Below are positions 29,513 through 38,371 of a stretch of DNA of 64,000 bases, piece by piece. Numbering within the stretch: position 1 is the stretch's first letter; the number at the start of each line of letters is the position of its first letter. The position numbers and the translations under genes are program-made. Origin of the DNA: UBA7672 sp040398465 (GTDB lineage: Bacteria; Pseudomonadota; Alphaproteobacteria; Caulobacterales; Hyphomonadaceae); NCBI GenBank assembly GCA_040398465.1, contig JBBAUA010000001.1:124001-188000 (forward strand), written 5' to 3'. The notes below the pieces were generated by a model. It had not been told where the DNA came from, did not search any database, and saw only the letters and a program-made list of their open reading frames with translations.

Positions 29513-31111
29513 GTGACGGGAAGTGAAGTGAACCACTGGTGGCGCGGTGCAGTGATGTACCAGATCTATCCGCGCTCGTTCGCGGATTCGAACGTCGATG
29601 GCGTGGGCGATCTCAAGGGGATTGCGGCCAAGCTGGATCATGTGAAGTCGCTGGGCGTCGATGGCGTATGGCTGTCGCCTTTCTTCAAGAGCCCGATGCG
29701 GGACTTCGGGTATGACGTGTCTGACTATCGCGAAGTCGATCCATTGTTCGGAACGCTGGACGACTTCAAGGCGCTGCTGAAGGCGGCGCACGACCGCAAA
29801 CTTAAAGTGATCATCGATCAGGTGTGGTCGCACACATCGTCGGATCATGCGTGGTTTCAGGAGAGCCGGCAGGACCGCACCAACCCGAAGGCCGACTGGT
29901 ATGTTTGGGCTGACGCCAAGCCTGATGGTTCCCCGCCGAACAACTGGCAGGCCTGGTTTGGCGGGCCGGCGTGGACGTGGGAGTCGCGGCGGGGGCAGTA
30001 CTACCTGCACAACTTCCTGCCGACGCAGCCGCAGCTTAACTACCACCACCCCGATGTGCCGGCGGCGATCACGGATGTGGCGCGGTACTGGTTGCGGTTG
30101 GGCGTGGACGGGTTTCGGCTCGACGTGGCGAACTACTACGTCCACGACGCGCAGCTGCGCGATAATCCGCCGTCGGGCGATCCGGCGCCAGCGCTGCCGC
30201 GCAACATGCAGCTGCACCAGTTCAATTCAAACCAGCCGGAGACGCTGGCGTTTGTCGCAAAGATCCGCGAGGTCGTGGACGGCAATGGCGACAACATGAC
30301 GGTGGGCGAGTTGGCGCCTGGATCTTACGCGCTGATGGCCGACTATACGCGCGGGCGGCAGCGCCTGCACACGGCCTATTCGTTCGACTTCCTCGGCGCG
30401 TGGCCGGGCGTGGAGAAGATGGCGAGCATTCTCTCGCAATGGGGCGAGGGGCCGGATGATGGCTGGCCGAGCTGGGCGTTCTCCAACCACGATGTGACGC
30501 GCGTGGCGACGCGGTGGGGCGAGGCGATCGGCGCAACGGCGCCGCGCGCTGCACCGCTGTTCATGGCGCTGCTGCTGAGCTTGCGAGGAACCATCTTCCT
30601 CTATCAGGGAGAGGAACTCGGCCTGCCCGAGGGCGACGTCCCGTTTGCCAAGCTGCAGGATCCGTGGGGCATTGCCGGCTGGCCGGCCACAAAGGGGCGC
30701 GATGGTTGCCGCACGCCGATGCCCTGGAAGGACGAGGTCATGGCCGGCTTCACCAAGGCGAAGGAGGCCTGGCTGCCTGTCGATGCTCGCCAGCGGATGC
30801 TTGCCGCCGAGAAGCAGGAGAAGCTGGCGGAGTCCATGCTGCACACGGCGCGCAAGCTGATCGCGTTCCGGAAGGCGAGCAATGCGCTGTCGGTTGGGGC
30901 GTTCAGGGTGGTGGAGGCGAAGGACGGGTTGCTGGTGTTCGACCGGATCGCAGAGAAGCAGACGATCCGTTGCGCGTTCAACTTCGCGACGACGGGGACG
31001 CAGGTCGAGATCGAGATGAAGCCAGAAGTGCTCTGGGCGGCTGACGCCGTGTTCGTGGGCGGTAAGTTGATGATGGAGCCCCACTCCGCGGCGATCCTGC
31101 GTCTGGTCTAG
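29513..31111 (+). CDS. Alpha-glucosidase, GH13 family
   Basis: 532 residues from a GTG. WWRGAVMYQIYPRSFADSN opens the catalytic barrel, and the four GH13 regions are visible: DQVWSHTSSDHAWF, DGFRLDVAN with nucleophile Asp204, GELAPGS with the acid/base Glu266, and FSNHDVTR with Asp327. This fits the oligo-1,6-glucosidase/alpha-glucosidase subgroup, which hydrolyses maltose-like substrates in the cytoplasm; there is no signal peptide. Its stop codon shares the bases CTAG with the stop of the convergent SMR gene. Confidence 0.92.
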   Translation: MTGSEVNHWWRGAVMYQIYPRSFADSNVDGVGDLKGIAAKLDHVKSLGVDGVWLSPFFKSPMRDFGYDVSDYREVDPLFGTLDDFKALLKAAHDRKLKVIIDQVWSHTSSDHAWFQESRQDRTNPKADWYVWADAKPDGSPPNNWQAWFGGPAWTWESRRGQYYLHNFLPTQPQLNYHHPDVPAAITDVARYWLRLGVDGFRLDVANYYVHDAQLRDNPPSGDPAPALPRNMQLHQFNSNQPETLAFVAKIREVVDGNGDNMTVGELAPGSYALMADYTRGRQRLHTAYSFDFLGAWPGVEKMASILSQWGEGPDDGWPSWAFSNHDVTRVATRWGEAIGATAPRAAPLFMALLLSLRGTIFLYQGEELGLPEGDVPFAKLQDPWGIAGWPATKGRDGCRTPMPWKDEVMAGFTKAKEAWLPVDARQRMLAAEKQEKLAESMLHTARKLIAFRKASNALSVGAFRVVEAKDGLLVFDRIAEKQTIRCAFNFATTGTQVEIEMKPEVLWAADAVFVGGKLMMEPHSAAILRLV

Positions 31112-31437
31112 TGGCCGGTGGATTTCGAGAAGGCCTGCATCACGACCACGCCGGTGACGATGAGCGCCATGCCGATGATGGCCGGGGCGTCGAGTTTCTG
31201 GCCGAACAGGACCCAGCCGACGATGGCCACGATCGATATGCCCGCGCCGGCCCAGATGGCGTAGGCGACGCCGATGGGGATGGTCTTGAGGGTCAGCGCC
31301 AGGAAGTGGAAGGCCACGCCGTAGCCGACCACGACGATGACCGATGGCCAGAGTTTCGTGAAGCCGTCCGATGCCTTCAGGGCGGATGTGCCGATGACTT
31401 CGGCGACGATCGAGATGGCGAGATAGACATAGGGCAT
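31108..31437 (-). CDS. Small multidrug resistance (SMR) family efflux protein
   Basis: 109 residues with four membrane helices. The first helix carries the essential Glu in AISIVAEVIGTSALKASDGF, and the loop AYAIWAGAGISIVAIVGWVLFGQKL is typical of EmrE/QacE-type transporters, which exchange protons for lipophilic cations. The family also includes guanidinium exporters, so substrate is open. The gene converges on the alpha-glucosidase gene: the two stop codons overlap on CTAG. It is divergent from moaE. Confidence 0.9.
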   Translation of the reverse strand: MPYVYLAISIVAEVIGTSALKASDGFTKLWPSVIVVVGYGVAFHFLALTLKTIPIGVAYAIWAGAGISIVAIVGWVLFGQKLDAPAIIGMALIVTGVVVMQAFSKSTGH

Positions 31438-31525
31438 GAGCGGCTCCGCGATGTTCTCGCAGCCTAGCGAAATGCCGCCCGCGGTAAACGTTCACAAGAG
31501 GTCGCGGGGCCGCTAGGGTCGGCGC

Positions 31526-31978
31526 ATGATCCGCGTTCAGACGGCACCGTTCGATCCCCACGCAGAGACTGCGGCCTTCGCGGAGGGCCGTGGCGAGGCG
31601 GGGGCGTTGGCGTCGTTCGTTGGCTCAGTGCGCAACAGCGCACATGGCGATGTGGTCACTGCGCTGGAGCTGGAGGCTTATCCGGGGTTCACGGAGAAGC
31701 AGATCGCGAAGATCGAGGCGGATGCGCGCGGGCGTTTCGACCTGATCGATACGCTGGTGATCCACCGGCATGGGCGGATGGCGCCGGGGGAGGCAATCGT
31801 ACTCGTGGCGGCGCTGTCGAAGCACCGGCGCGAGGCGCTGCAGGCGGTTGACTATCTGATGGATCGCCTCAAGACGGAGGCGCCGTTCTGGAAGCGCGAA
31901 GTGCGCCCGGATGGCGCGGAGTGGATTGAGCCGCGCAGCGATGATCGTGAAGCGCATGCGCGCTGGAAGACGGAGTAG
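31526..31978 (+). CDS. moaE: Molybdopterin synthase catalytic subunit
   Basis: 150 residues. The sequence includes ALASFVGSVRNSAHGDVVTALELEAYPGFTE, HRHGRMAPGEAIVLVAALSKHRREAL and LKTEAPFWKREV, containing the Lys and Arg residues of the MoaE active site. With MoaD thiocarboxylate it inserts two sulfurs into cyclic pyranopterin monophosphate to form molybdopterin. It starts a loose molybdopterin gene group on this strand (moaE, moaB, moaA, moaD) that is interrupted by unrelated genes. Confidence 0.95.
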   Translation: MIRVQTAPFDPHAETAAFAEGRGEAGALASFVGSVRNSAHGDVVTALELEAYPGFTEKQIAKIEADARGRFDLIDTLVIHRHGRMAPGEAIVLVAALSKHRREALQAVDYLMDRLKTEAPFWKREVRPDGAEWIEPRSDDREAHARWKTE

Positions 31979-31984
31979 AGCCTG

Positions 31985-32463
31985 ATGGGCGTTCTCGCCA
32001 TCTCGTTCGATCCGCCTATCAAGCCAGTGTCAGCTGCTGCGAGTGAACAATGGATCAAGGGATTCGATTGGAGTCCGGCTGCGTGGGCCGAGGTTCCGAA
32101 AGAGGAGTTCGACGTTCAGTACCATGGGTTAGCATGGATTTGGCCATTACCCGGACGCCATAGACGGCGTCTTGGGAGAGGTGATGGCGAGCTTGTCCAA
32201 CGTGTTGTCTGCGGAGCAAGGCTCCGAAATCGTATTCTCCGTCCAGAGCTACACTGTTCTTTGCGCGAAAAAAGGTTGGCGAGGCGCTGCAGTTCTATGA
32301 TCCTGCCGCAAGCTATGAGGGTGCGAGCAGATTGCCCCTTGAACGTTTGATCCTCGTTGGCGAGCCGATTGCCATCGCCGAGATAGAGCTTGTATTGCGT
32401 AACGCTATCGCGGCTGTTGGAGAGTGGATCGCCCAACAACGTGTTCGCTCGACCAGGGAGTAG
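31985..32463 (+). pseudogene. Frameshifted hypothetical gene in the moa cluster
   Basis: Three successive frames together read as one protein of about 157 residues. The first runs from the ATG at 31985 through EFDVQYHGLAWIW. An extra base at about 32144 moves to a frame giving HYPDAIDGVLGEVMASLSN and onwards to LCAKK. A second extra base at the A6GG run (32268-32275) moves to VGEALQFYDPAASYEG and runs to a TAG at 32461-32463. The stop is followed at once by the moaB start. Each single frame ends early and abnormally. Either the gene is decayed or two sequencing errors are present. I do not recognise the family. Confidence 0.6.
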
Positions 32464-32466
32464 ACC

Positions 32467-33033
32467 ATGACCGGACCTGCCTATCCGCCGTTGACCGCTC
32501 CGGGCGGGAAGATGGTCGACACGATGGCGTTCAAGCCGTTGCGCATCTGCGTGATGACGATTTCGGATACGCGAACCGATGAGACGGATACGTCGGGGCA
32601 TCTGCTGGCGGATCGCGTGAAGGAGGCGGGGCATGAGGTGGCGGACAAGGCCATCGTGCCGGACGAGGTGAACGCCATCCGCGCGGTGATACGCAAGTGG
32701 ATTGCTGATCCCGCAATCGATGCCGTTGTGACGACGGGGGGCACGGGGCTGACGGGGCGCGATGTGACGCCGGAGGCCGTGCGGCCGCTGTTCGACAAGG
32801 AGATCGAGGGCTTCAACGTCGTCTGGCATCTGGTGTCGTTCCAGTCGGTCGGCACGTCCACCTTGCAGTCGCGCGCGTGCGCGGGCGTCGCCAATGCGAC
32901 TTTCATCTTCTGCCTGCCGGGATCTAACGGCGCGGTGAAGGATGGCTGGGACAAGCTGATCCGCTGGCAACTCGATAGCCGCCACATGCCGTGCAACATG
33001 GTCGAGCTGATGCCGCGGTTGCTGGAGAGCTGA
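32467..33033 (+). CDS. moaB: Molybdenum cofactor biosynthesis protein B
   Basis: 188 residues. LRICVMTISDTRTDETDTSGH, VVTTGGTGLTGRDVTPEAVRPL, VGTSTLQSRACAGVANATFIFCLPGSNGAVKDGWDKLI match the MoaB/MogA fold that adenylylates molybdopterin. The N-terminal ~20 residues are extra. It begins three bases after the stop of the frameshifted gene, so translation may be affected by its decay. The role is activation of molybdopterin for metal insertion. Confidence 0.93.
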   Translation: MTGPAYPPLTAPGGKMVDTMAFKPLRICVMTISDTRTDETDTSGHLLADRVKEAGHEVADKAIVPDEVNAIRAVIRKWIADPAIDAVVTTGGTGLTGRDVTPEAVRPLFDKEIEGFNVVWHLVSFQSVGTSTLQSRACAGVANATFIFCLPGSNGAVKDGWDKLIRWQLDSRHMPCNMVELMPRLLES

Positions 33034-33091
33034 CCCCTTGTGAGCGTTCGCTCACATCGCTATGTGTAGCCGGCAATACAGGGACGATTCC

Positions 33092-34108
33092 ATGAAAAGC
33101 CGCCGCCTGGGCCGTAGCCCGATTTTCGTGTCCGACATCTGCATGGGGACGATGACGTTCGGCAATCAGGCGGACGAGGCGATGTCGCATCGCATCCTGG
33201 ACAAGTCGTTCGAGGCCGGCATCACCTTCTACGACACCGCCGAGAACTATCCGGTGCCGCCGGACGCGAAGTATGCGGGGCGGACGGAGGAGATTGTCGG
33301 GCGCTGGATGAAGACCAAGCCGCGCGACGCCGTGCTGATCGCGACGAAGGTCTCGGGGCCCAGCCATGGCTGGATCAAGTCTGCGCAGCGTTCGGCGATG
33401 ACGGCGCTGGACCGGCACAATGTCGTACGTGCAATCGAGGCGAGCCTGAAGCGGCTGCAGACGGACTATGTCGATCTCTACCAGACGCACTGGCCGGATC
33501 ATGGCGTGGCGTATGACGAGCACATGGCGGCGCTGGATGACCTGGTGACGGCGGGCAAGGTGCGCGTGATCGGGTGCTCGAACGAGACGAGCTGGGGGCT
33601 GATGAAGTCGTTGGCGACGTCGGACAAGTTGGGCATTGCGCGGCACGAGTCGATCCAGAACAATTTCAGCCTGAACAATCGCCGCTTCGAGGACGAGCTG
33701 GCGCAGGTGTGCCGTCAGGAGGGCGTGAGCCTGATCCCGTATTCGCCGCTGGGCGGGGGCGTGCTGACGGGTAAATATCAGGGCGGCGCATGGCCCGAGG
33801 GCGCGCGCTTCACCAAGTACAAGGACATGGACGCGCGGCAGGCGCCGATGGCGCGGCGTTTCGTGAACGAGAAGACGCTGGCCTCCACCGAGCGCTGGAT
33901 CGGGCTGGCGCGCGAGGCCGGCATGTCGGTGACGACGCTGGCGACCGCGTGGTCGAAGCAGCATGACTTCGTGGCCTCGACGATTGTCGGCGTGACGCAT
34001 GAGGACCAGCTGCCGGATATCTTCGCGGCGGCGGATGTGACCCTGGACGCCGAGCTGTTGAAGAAAATCGACGCGGTGTCGAAGGAGATCAGGTATCCGA
34101 TGGGCTGA
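33092..34108 (+). CDS. Aldo/keto reductase
   Basis: 338 residues from the ATG at 33092, which has AGGGA upstream; an upstream in-frame ATG at 33062 is unconvincing. GTMTFGNQADEAMSHRILDKSFEAGITFYDTAENY holds the catalytic Asp and Tyr, then LIATKVSGPS with the Lys, and LYQTHWPDH with the His. The C-terminal VIVGVTHEDQLPD-type segment here reads TIVGVTHEDQL. This places it in the Tas/YajO-like NADPH-dependent class. The substrate is not predictable. Confidence 0.9.
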   Translation: MKSRRLGRSPIFVSDICMGTMTFGNQADEAMSHRILDKSFEAGITFYDTAENYPVPPDAKYAGRTEEIVGRWMKTKPRDAVLIATKVSGPSHGWIKSAQRSAMTALDRHNVVRAIEASLKRLQTDYVDLYQTHWPDHGVAYDEHMAALDDLVTAGKVRVIGCSNETSWGLMKSLATSDKLGIARHESIQNNFSLNNRRFEDELAQVCRQEGVSLIPYSPLGGGVLTGKYQGGAWPEGARFTKYKDMDARQAPMARRFVNEKTLASTERWIGLAREAGMSVTTLATAWSKQHDFVASTIVGVTHEDQLPDIFAAADVTLDAELLKKIDAVSKEIRYPMG

Positions 34109-34156
34109 GGCGCTCCAGGCGGGCGACCTGGGAACGTGGCGCGGGGGTATTTGCGG

Positions 34157-35368
34157 ATGCTGAAATCGGCCTGGTTGAAGATCCTTCTGTTGTCGCTTGG
34201 CGTGCTGGTCGCCGCCCTTGGCGCGGGCTGGTTTCTGATCGGGCCGGATTGGCGCGCGCTGGTGGCCAATCCGCCTGCCGGACGCGATGTCCTGTTCTGG
34301 AGCCAGGGGCAGCGAAGCGCCAGTTTCCGGATGATGGACCAGATTCCCTTCATCGTTTCCTCGAACCCGATCAAGGCGGGGTCGTCTGTGCATGCACTCG
34401 ACGCCGGTGCGCCGCTTGATCCAGGCGTCGCGCTTGACGCCTACATGGCGGGCCAGCAGACGGCAGGGCTTGTCATTCTCCACAAGGGCAAGGTGCGGCT
34501 GGAACGCTATGGCATCGACTTCAAGCCGGCGGGGCGGTGGACGAGTTTCTCGGTCGCGAAGTCGATGACGTCGACGCTGGTAGGCGCTGCTGTTCGGGAC
34601 GGGCACATCCGTGGGCTGGAAGATCCGGTCACGGAATACCTGCCCGAGCTCAAGGGGTCCGCCTATGACGGCGTAAGCGTGAAGCAGATCCTGACGATGA
34701 CGTCCGGCGTGGGCTGGAAAGAAGATTACAGCGATCCGAAGTCCGACGTGGCGCTGCACGATCTGCACGTGCCCGAGGCTGGCATGGATACAACCGTCAG
34801 CTACATGCGGACGCTGAAGCGCGCCCATGAGCCGGGGACTGTATGGAACTATTCGACGGGCGAGACCAATCTGGTAGGCGTGCTGGTCGCACGCGCGACG
34901 GACAAGTCGCCCGCCCAATACCTCTCGGAAAAAGTCTGGGGGCCGTACGGCATGGAGCAGGACGCGACGTGGCTTCTCGGTTCGACCGGGCTCGAGATGA
35001 CCGGCTGCTGCATACAGGCTTCGACCCGCGACTTTGCGCGATTTGGTCAGTTCATCATGGAAGGGGGCGTTGCGGGCGGGGCGGCTGTCCTTCCCGATGG
35101 TTGGCTGGAGCAGGCGACGCGCAAGCAGGCGCCTACGGGAACGCCTGGTCTTGGCTATGGCTATCAATGGTGGACCTGGGACGATGGCTCGTTTCAGGCG
35201 GATGGAATCTTTGGCCAAGGCATCTTCATCGATCCGGCTCGCCAACTTGTCATCGCGTCCAACAGCAACTGGACCAGCGCCGACGGTGATGTGGACGGCG
35301 AGTGGGAGGCGCGGAACGATTTCTACCGCGCAGTTCAGCGCGCCCTGGACGCCGAAGCGGCCCGGTGA
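34157..35368 (+). CDS. Serine hydrolase of the beta-lactamase/class C family
   Basis: 403 residues from the ATG at 34157. A membrane helix at about 7-30 anchors the protein. SFSVAKSMTSTLVG carries the S-x-x-K nucleophile motif, NYSTGETN the Tyr motif, and GIFGQGIFIDP the final active-site strand where other members have HTG. QILTMTSGVGW and VWGPYGMEQD are characteristic of the family. Members are esterases, D-aminopeptidases or penicillin-binding-like enzymes, so antibiotic hydrolysis should not be assumed. It lies between an aldo/keto reductase and moaA. Confidence 0.87.
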   Translation: MLKSAWLKILLLSLGVLVAALGAGWFLIGPDWRALVANPPAGRDVLFWSQGQRSASFRMMDQIPFIVSSNPIKAGSSVHALDAGAPLDPGVALDAYMAGQQTAGLVILHKGKVRLERYGIDFKPAGRWTSFSVAKSMTSTLVGAAVRDGHIRGLEDPVTEYLPELKGSAYDGVSVKQILTMTSGVGWKEDYSDPKSDVALHDLHVPEAGMDTTVSYMRTLKRAHEPGTVWNYSTGETNLVGVLVARATDKSPAQYLSEKVWGPYGMEQDATWLLGSTGLEMTGCCIQASTRDFARFGQFIMEGGVAGGAAVLPDGWLEQATRKQAPTGTPGLGYGYQWWTWDDGSFQADGIFGQGIFIDPARQLVIASNSNWTSADGDVDGEWEARNDFYRAVQRALDAEAAR

Positions 35369-35456
35369 GGGCCTGCGGGCGCAGGACGGGGCGAATCTGT
35401 AGATCCGACGTCCGACCGCTCGACTTGGCCAACTATAACGGTATTCTGCGCCTCGC

Positions 35457-36527
35457 ATGGCTTACACCCTGATCAATGCGAAACCGGCGGCGCGGCCCGC
35501 TTCGGAGGCCTCGCCCGCGGCGCTGGCGGCCGGGCAGGGCGCACTGGTGGATTCGTTTGGCCGGCGGGTGAGCTATCTGCGCCTGTCGATCACGGACCGG
35601 TGTGACCTGCGCTGCACCTACTGCATGCCGGAGCGGATGACCTTCCTGCCGCGCAAGGACGTGCTGTCGTTCGAGGAGCTGGACGAACTGGTGACGGCGT
35701 TTGCCTCGTTCGGCGTCGACAAGCTGCGGATCACGGGCGGCGAGCCGCTGGTGCGGAAAGACGTGATGGAGCTGATGGCGCGGTTCTCGCGGCATCTGGG
35801 CAATGGGCTGAACGAGCTGACGCTGACGACCAACGGCACGCTGCTGTCGAAATATGCCGGGGAGCTTTCGGCGATCGGCGTGCGGCGGATCAATGTGTCG
35901 CTGGATACGCTGAACCGGAAACTGTTCGAGACGATCGCGCGGCGCGACATGCTGGACGATGTGCTGCGCGGCATCGATGCGGCGATCGCGGCGGGCATCA
36001 GGGTGAAGATCAACGCTGTGGCGCTGGCGGGCGTCAACGAGAGGGAGATACCGGACCTGATCCGCTTTGCGCACGGGCGCGGGGCGGACATCACGCTGAT
36101 CGAGACGATGCCGATGGGCGAGGCGGAGACGGACCGCGTCGAGGACTACCTGCCGCTGAACAAGGTGCGGGCGGATCTGGCGGAGCAGTTCACGCTGACC
36201 GATCTCAACTACACCACGGGCGGTCCGGCGCGTTACGTTACGGTGGAGGAGACGGGCGGACGGCTCGGCTTCATCACGCCGCTGAGCCACAATTTCTGCG
36301 AGAGCTGCAACCGCGTGCGCGTGACGTGCACGGGGCGGCTGTATACGTGCCTAGGTCGCGAAGAGGGAGCGGACCTGCGCGAGGCGCTGCGGTCCGATCC
36401 GACGGGCGCGGCGCTGCGTGCGGTCATTCTTGGCGGGATCGAGCGCAAGCCGAAGGGGCACGACTTCGACGCCGCGCGTCTGGCGACGCCTGCGAGCCCG
36501 CGCACCATGTCGCATACGGGCGGGTGA
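35457..36527 (+). CDS. moaA: GTP 3',8-cyclase
   Basis: 356 residues. The radical SAM cluster ligands are C49, C53 and C56 in DRCDLRCTYCMPE, and the second 4Fe-4S site is CESCNRVRVTCTGRLYTCLG. The C terminus ends in the Gly-Gly tail (SHTGG) required by MoaA. It converts GTP to 3',8-cyclo-GTP, the first step of molybdenum cofactor synthesis. moaD overlaps its stop by one base (TGATG). Confidence 0.97.
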   Translation: MAYTLINAKPAARPASEASPAALAAGQGALVDSFGRRVSYLRLSITDRCDLRCTYCMPERMTFLPRKDVLSFEELDELVTAFASFGVDKLRITGGEPLVRKDVMELMARFSRHLGNGLNELTLTTNGTLLSKYAGELSAIGVRRINVSLDTLNRKLFETIARRDMLDDVLRGIDAAIAAGIRVKINAVALAGVNEREIPDLIRFAHGRGADITLIETMPMGEAETDRVEDYLPLNKVRADLAEQFTLTDLNYTTGGPARYVTVEETGGRLGFITPLSHNFCESCNRVRVTCTGRLYTCLGREEGADLREALRSDPTGAALRAVILGGIERKPKGHDFDAARLATPASPRTMSHTGG

Positions 36528-36781
36528 TGGCGGGTACCGTTCTCCTGTTCGGACGGCTCAAGGATGCGTTTGGCGCGTCGTCGATTGCGATGCCTGATGG
36601 GGTAGGGACTGCTGCCGGGTTGCGGGCGCGGCTGGTTGAGTTGAATCCCGATCTTGCGGACATGCTGCGTGCGAAGACCGTGCGGATTGCGGTAAACCAG
36701 GAGATGGTGGCGGACGAAGCGGGAACGCCGGTGTCCGCCTGGGATGAAATCGCCCTGCTGCCGCCGTTGAGCGGGGGGTAG
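36527..36781 (+). CDS. moaD: Molybdopterin synthase sulfur-carrier subunit
   Basis: 84 residues from the ATG at 36527, which shares a base with the moaA stop. The ubiquitin-like fold is recognised by VLLFGRLKDAFG, IAVNQEMV and WDEIALLPPLSGG with the terminal Gly-Gly that becomes the thiocarboxylate. It donates sulfur to MoaE. The tight overlap implies that moaA and moaD are translationally coupled. Confidence 0.93.
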   Translation: MAGTVLLFGRLKDAFGASSIAMPDGVGTAAGLRARLVELNPDLADMLRAKTVRIAVNQEMVADEAGTPVSAWDEIALLPPLSGG

Positions 36782-36973
36782 CTGGCGGCCGTATTCCGCC
36801 GAACCAGCCCTTGGCCGCCTAAAAGTGGGGCGGAAGCGACCCCGTTGCCCTCGCCGGCCGCCCTCGCGCGGCAAGGGTGGGCAGTACGGAGTTTCCATGT
36901 TAACGGAGCCTCGCCGTCGGCCTAGCAAGAGCACAGTCCGGGCAGCGATGGAGAGTTTCAAATCGTAGTTATC

Positions 36974-37195
36974 GTGGTCCGAGACAACAACGTCGATCAG
37001 GCGTTGAAGGCGCTCAAGAAGAAGATGCAGCGCGAGGGCGTCTTCCGGGAAATGAAGGCACGCACCGCTTACGAGAAGCCGTCCGAGGCCAAGGCGCGCC
37101 GCAAGGCAGAATCAGTCCGCCGTGCGCGGAAACTGGCCCGCAAACGCGCCCAGCGCGAAGGCCTCCTGCCGAAACCGGTCGCCACCCGGACCTAG
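36974..37195 (+). CDS. rpsU: 30S ribosomal protein S21
   Basis: 73 residues from a GTG. VRDNNVDQALKALKKKMQRE is the hallmark, followed by a very basic tail (KARRKAESVRRARKLARKRAQRE). S21 binds near the anti-Shine-Dalgarno end of 16S rRNA and aids initiation. GGAGAG at 36950-36955 is rather far (18 bases) from the GTG; in other alphaproteobacteria the protein often starts a few residues earlier with V-Q-x-x-V-R-D, so the true initiation codon may be a non-standard one upstream. A leader of about 190 bases precedes it. Confidence 0.92.
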   Translation: MVRDNNVDQALKALKKKMQREGVFREMKARTAYEKPSEAKARRKAESVRRARKLARKRAQREGLLPKPVATRT

Positions 37196-37651
37196 ATCCG
37201 GATCGGCGGCTGGCTGCCCGCACGAAGCGGCCGGCCTTCGCCGCCACGACGATAACCTCGACAACGTAGATGCGCTGACGTCCCGCCGTCTCCTGCGCGG
37301 TATCCTCATTGCGTCTTGGCCTGCTCTGCAAGGCGGGGTTGCTCGCCTCGTTGACAAGAGGTTGTGGGCGGCATGCCTGATCGGTCTTCCTTCCCCGAAG
37401 CGCCGCTTGCGGTCAGTCCAGCTTGTGATGGAAGCGTCGAGGTGGCCTTGGCAGTCATTGATCCGTGACGGCGTCCACCCGACCCGCACCAAGCGATTGT
37501 CGGAACCGCCAATACCGACTTTGTAGATGCCGCATTCATGGTGGCGAAGAAACACCCGGGAGATTGTTTTAACGCCGACCCAGAACTCTCTGCGTACCAA
37601 GTCGAAATGTTGGGGAAGAACCCTATCCGTAGCAAGACATGCACGTGCCCT
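37196..37651. other. Gene-poor interval, possible decayed coding sequence
   Basis: No credible intact gene. A plus-strand frame from 37374 reads MPDRSSFPEAPLAVSPACDG, meets a stop and then continues with a protein-like AIVGTANTDFVDAAFMVAKK stretch, ending near the octaheme cytochrome gene. Minus-strand frames over the same DNA are also open but composition-driven. It may be the remains of a gene or simple GC-rich open reading space. Confidence 0.3.
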
Positions 37652-38371
37652 CTAGTCGTCGCTGCCTTCCTCCCCTTCCTCTTCGGCCTCTCCTTTCCGA
37701 TGGCAGCTTACGCATTTGTCGATGTTGCGAATGCCTTCCTCCAGGTGCTGCACTCGCACGCGACCTGGCTCGTGCTCGTGACATGAGAAGCATGTGTAGG
37801 TGCTGAAATCATTCTTGGTATGGCAGGTCGCGCACGTCGCCTTGTGCGGTCCGATCAACGGGAAGAATCGATCGTGGTCGAATGTTGCTGGCTTCCAGCC
37901 GTTCTGGCTGTGACAAGTGGCGCAGTTGGCTGACTTGTCCGCATGAAGTGCGTCCGCAGGCGGCACATGGCAGCTTGAACACTGGCTCCGCATCGTCCCA
38001 TTCAGAAGAGCGTGTGAGAATGTCGGTTCGCGTGCGGCTGGGTTGGCGCCTGGATGCTCGACATGGCACGAAAGGCAAGCTTGCGTCACGAGCGCTTGAT
38101 GGAAGGCTGGTCGCATGCCTTGACCAGCAATCAGCGCACCTGTCGTCGCCCGAATTCCGATGTCCGCCACAGCGTGACACGAGACGCATTTCTCCGGGGG
38201 TGCTCCTCGGAACGGCGCATGACAGGAGGAGCAGTTCTCCGCCAATGTCGCATGCGCAGGGATCAGCGAGCCGGGGCTGATCATGAGATGTGGAAAGGCA
38301 AATACGAGCGCAATGATTGCGACAAGATTCGCCCCGACGAGCGCCCAGACCCAACCGCGCTTCATCTCCAT
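37652..38371 (-). CDS. Membrane-anchored octaheme cytochrome c
   Basis: 239 residues from the ATG that gives MEMKRGWVWALVG; an ATG six bases later (38365) gives the same protein minus two residues and would share ATGA with the upstream stop. One N-terminal hydrophobic helix (about 6-30) anchors it with the rest in the periplasm. Eight CxxCH motifs are present (CSSCH, CVSCH, CLSCH, CSSCH, CATCH, CATCH, CFSCH, CVSCH) between about residues 47 and 224. Extra His residues between them suggest bis-His ligation. The tail is strongly acidic. As the last gene of a three-gene operon with a bis-heme b protein and a flavin/iron-sulfur reductase, it probably accepts electrons from the membrane. Confidence 0.9.
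   Translation of the reverse strand: MEMKRGWVWALVGANLVAIIALVFAFPHLMISPGSLIPAHATLAENCSSCHAPFRGAPPEKCVSCHAVADIGIRATTGALIAGQGMRPAFHQALVTQACLSCHVEHPGANPAAREPTFSHALLNGTMRSQCSSCHVPPADALHADKSANCATCHSQNGWKPATFDHDRFFPLIGPHKATCATCHTKNDFSTYTCFSCHEHEPGRVRVQHLEEGIRNIDKCVSCHRKGEAEEEGEEGSDD

Noticed and set aside
30227..31561. Minus-strand open frame of 444 codons opposite the alpha-glucosidase
   Set aside because: Overlaps three supported genes on the other strand and has no recognisable domain.
34157..35368. Antibiotic-resistance beta-lactamase
   Set aside because: The S-x-x-K motif is shared by many esterases and peptidases of this fold, and the HTG strand is replaced by FGQG, so resistance is not supported.
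32924..35458. Very long minus-strand open frame (844 codons) opposite the aldo/keto reductase and serine hydrolase
   Set aside because: It is antisense to two well-supported genes, has Arg/His-rich composition with no domain, and is typical of third-position GC bias.
37196..37651. A transposase remnant between rpsU and the octaheme cytochrome gene
   Set aside because: The frames do not show a DDE, HTH or other transposase motif, and no terminal inverted repeats were found; only an unspecified decayed gene remains possible.
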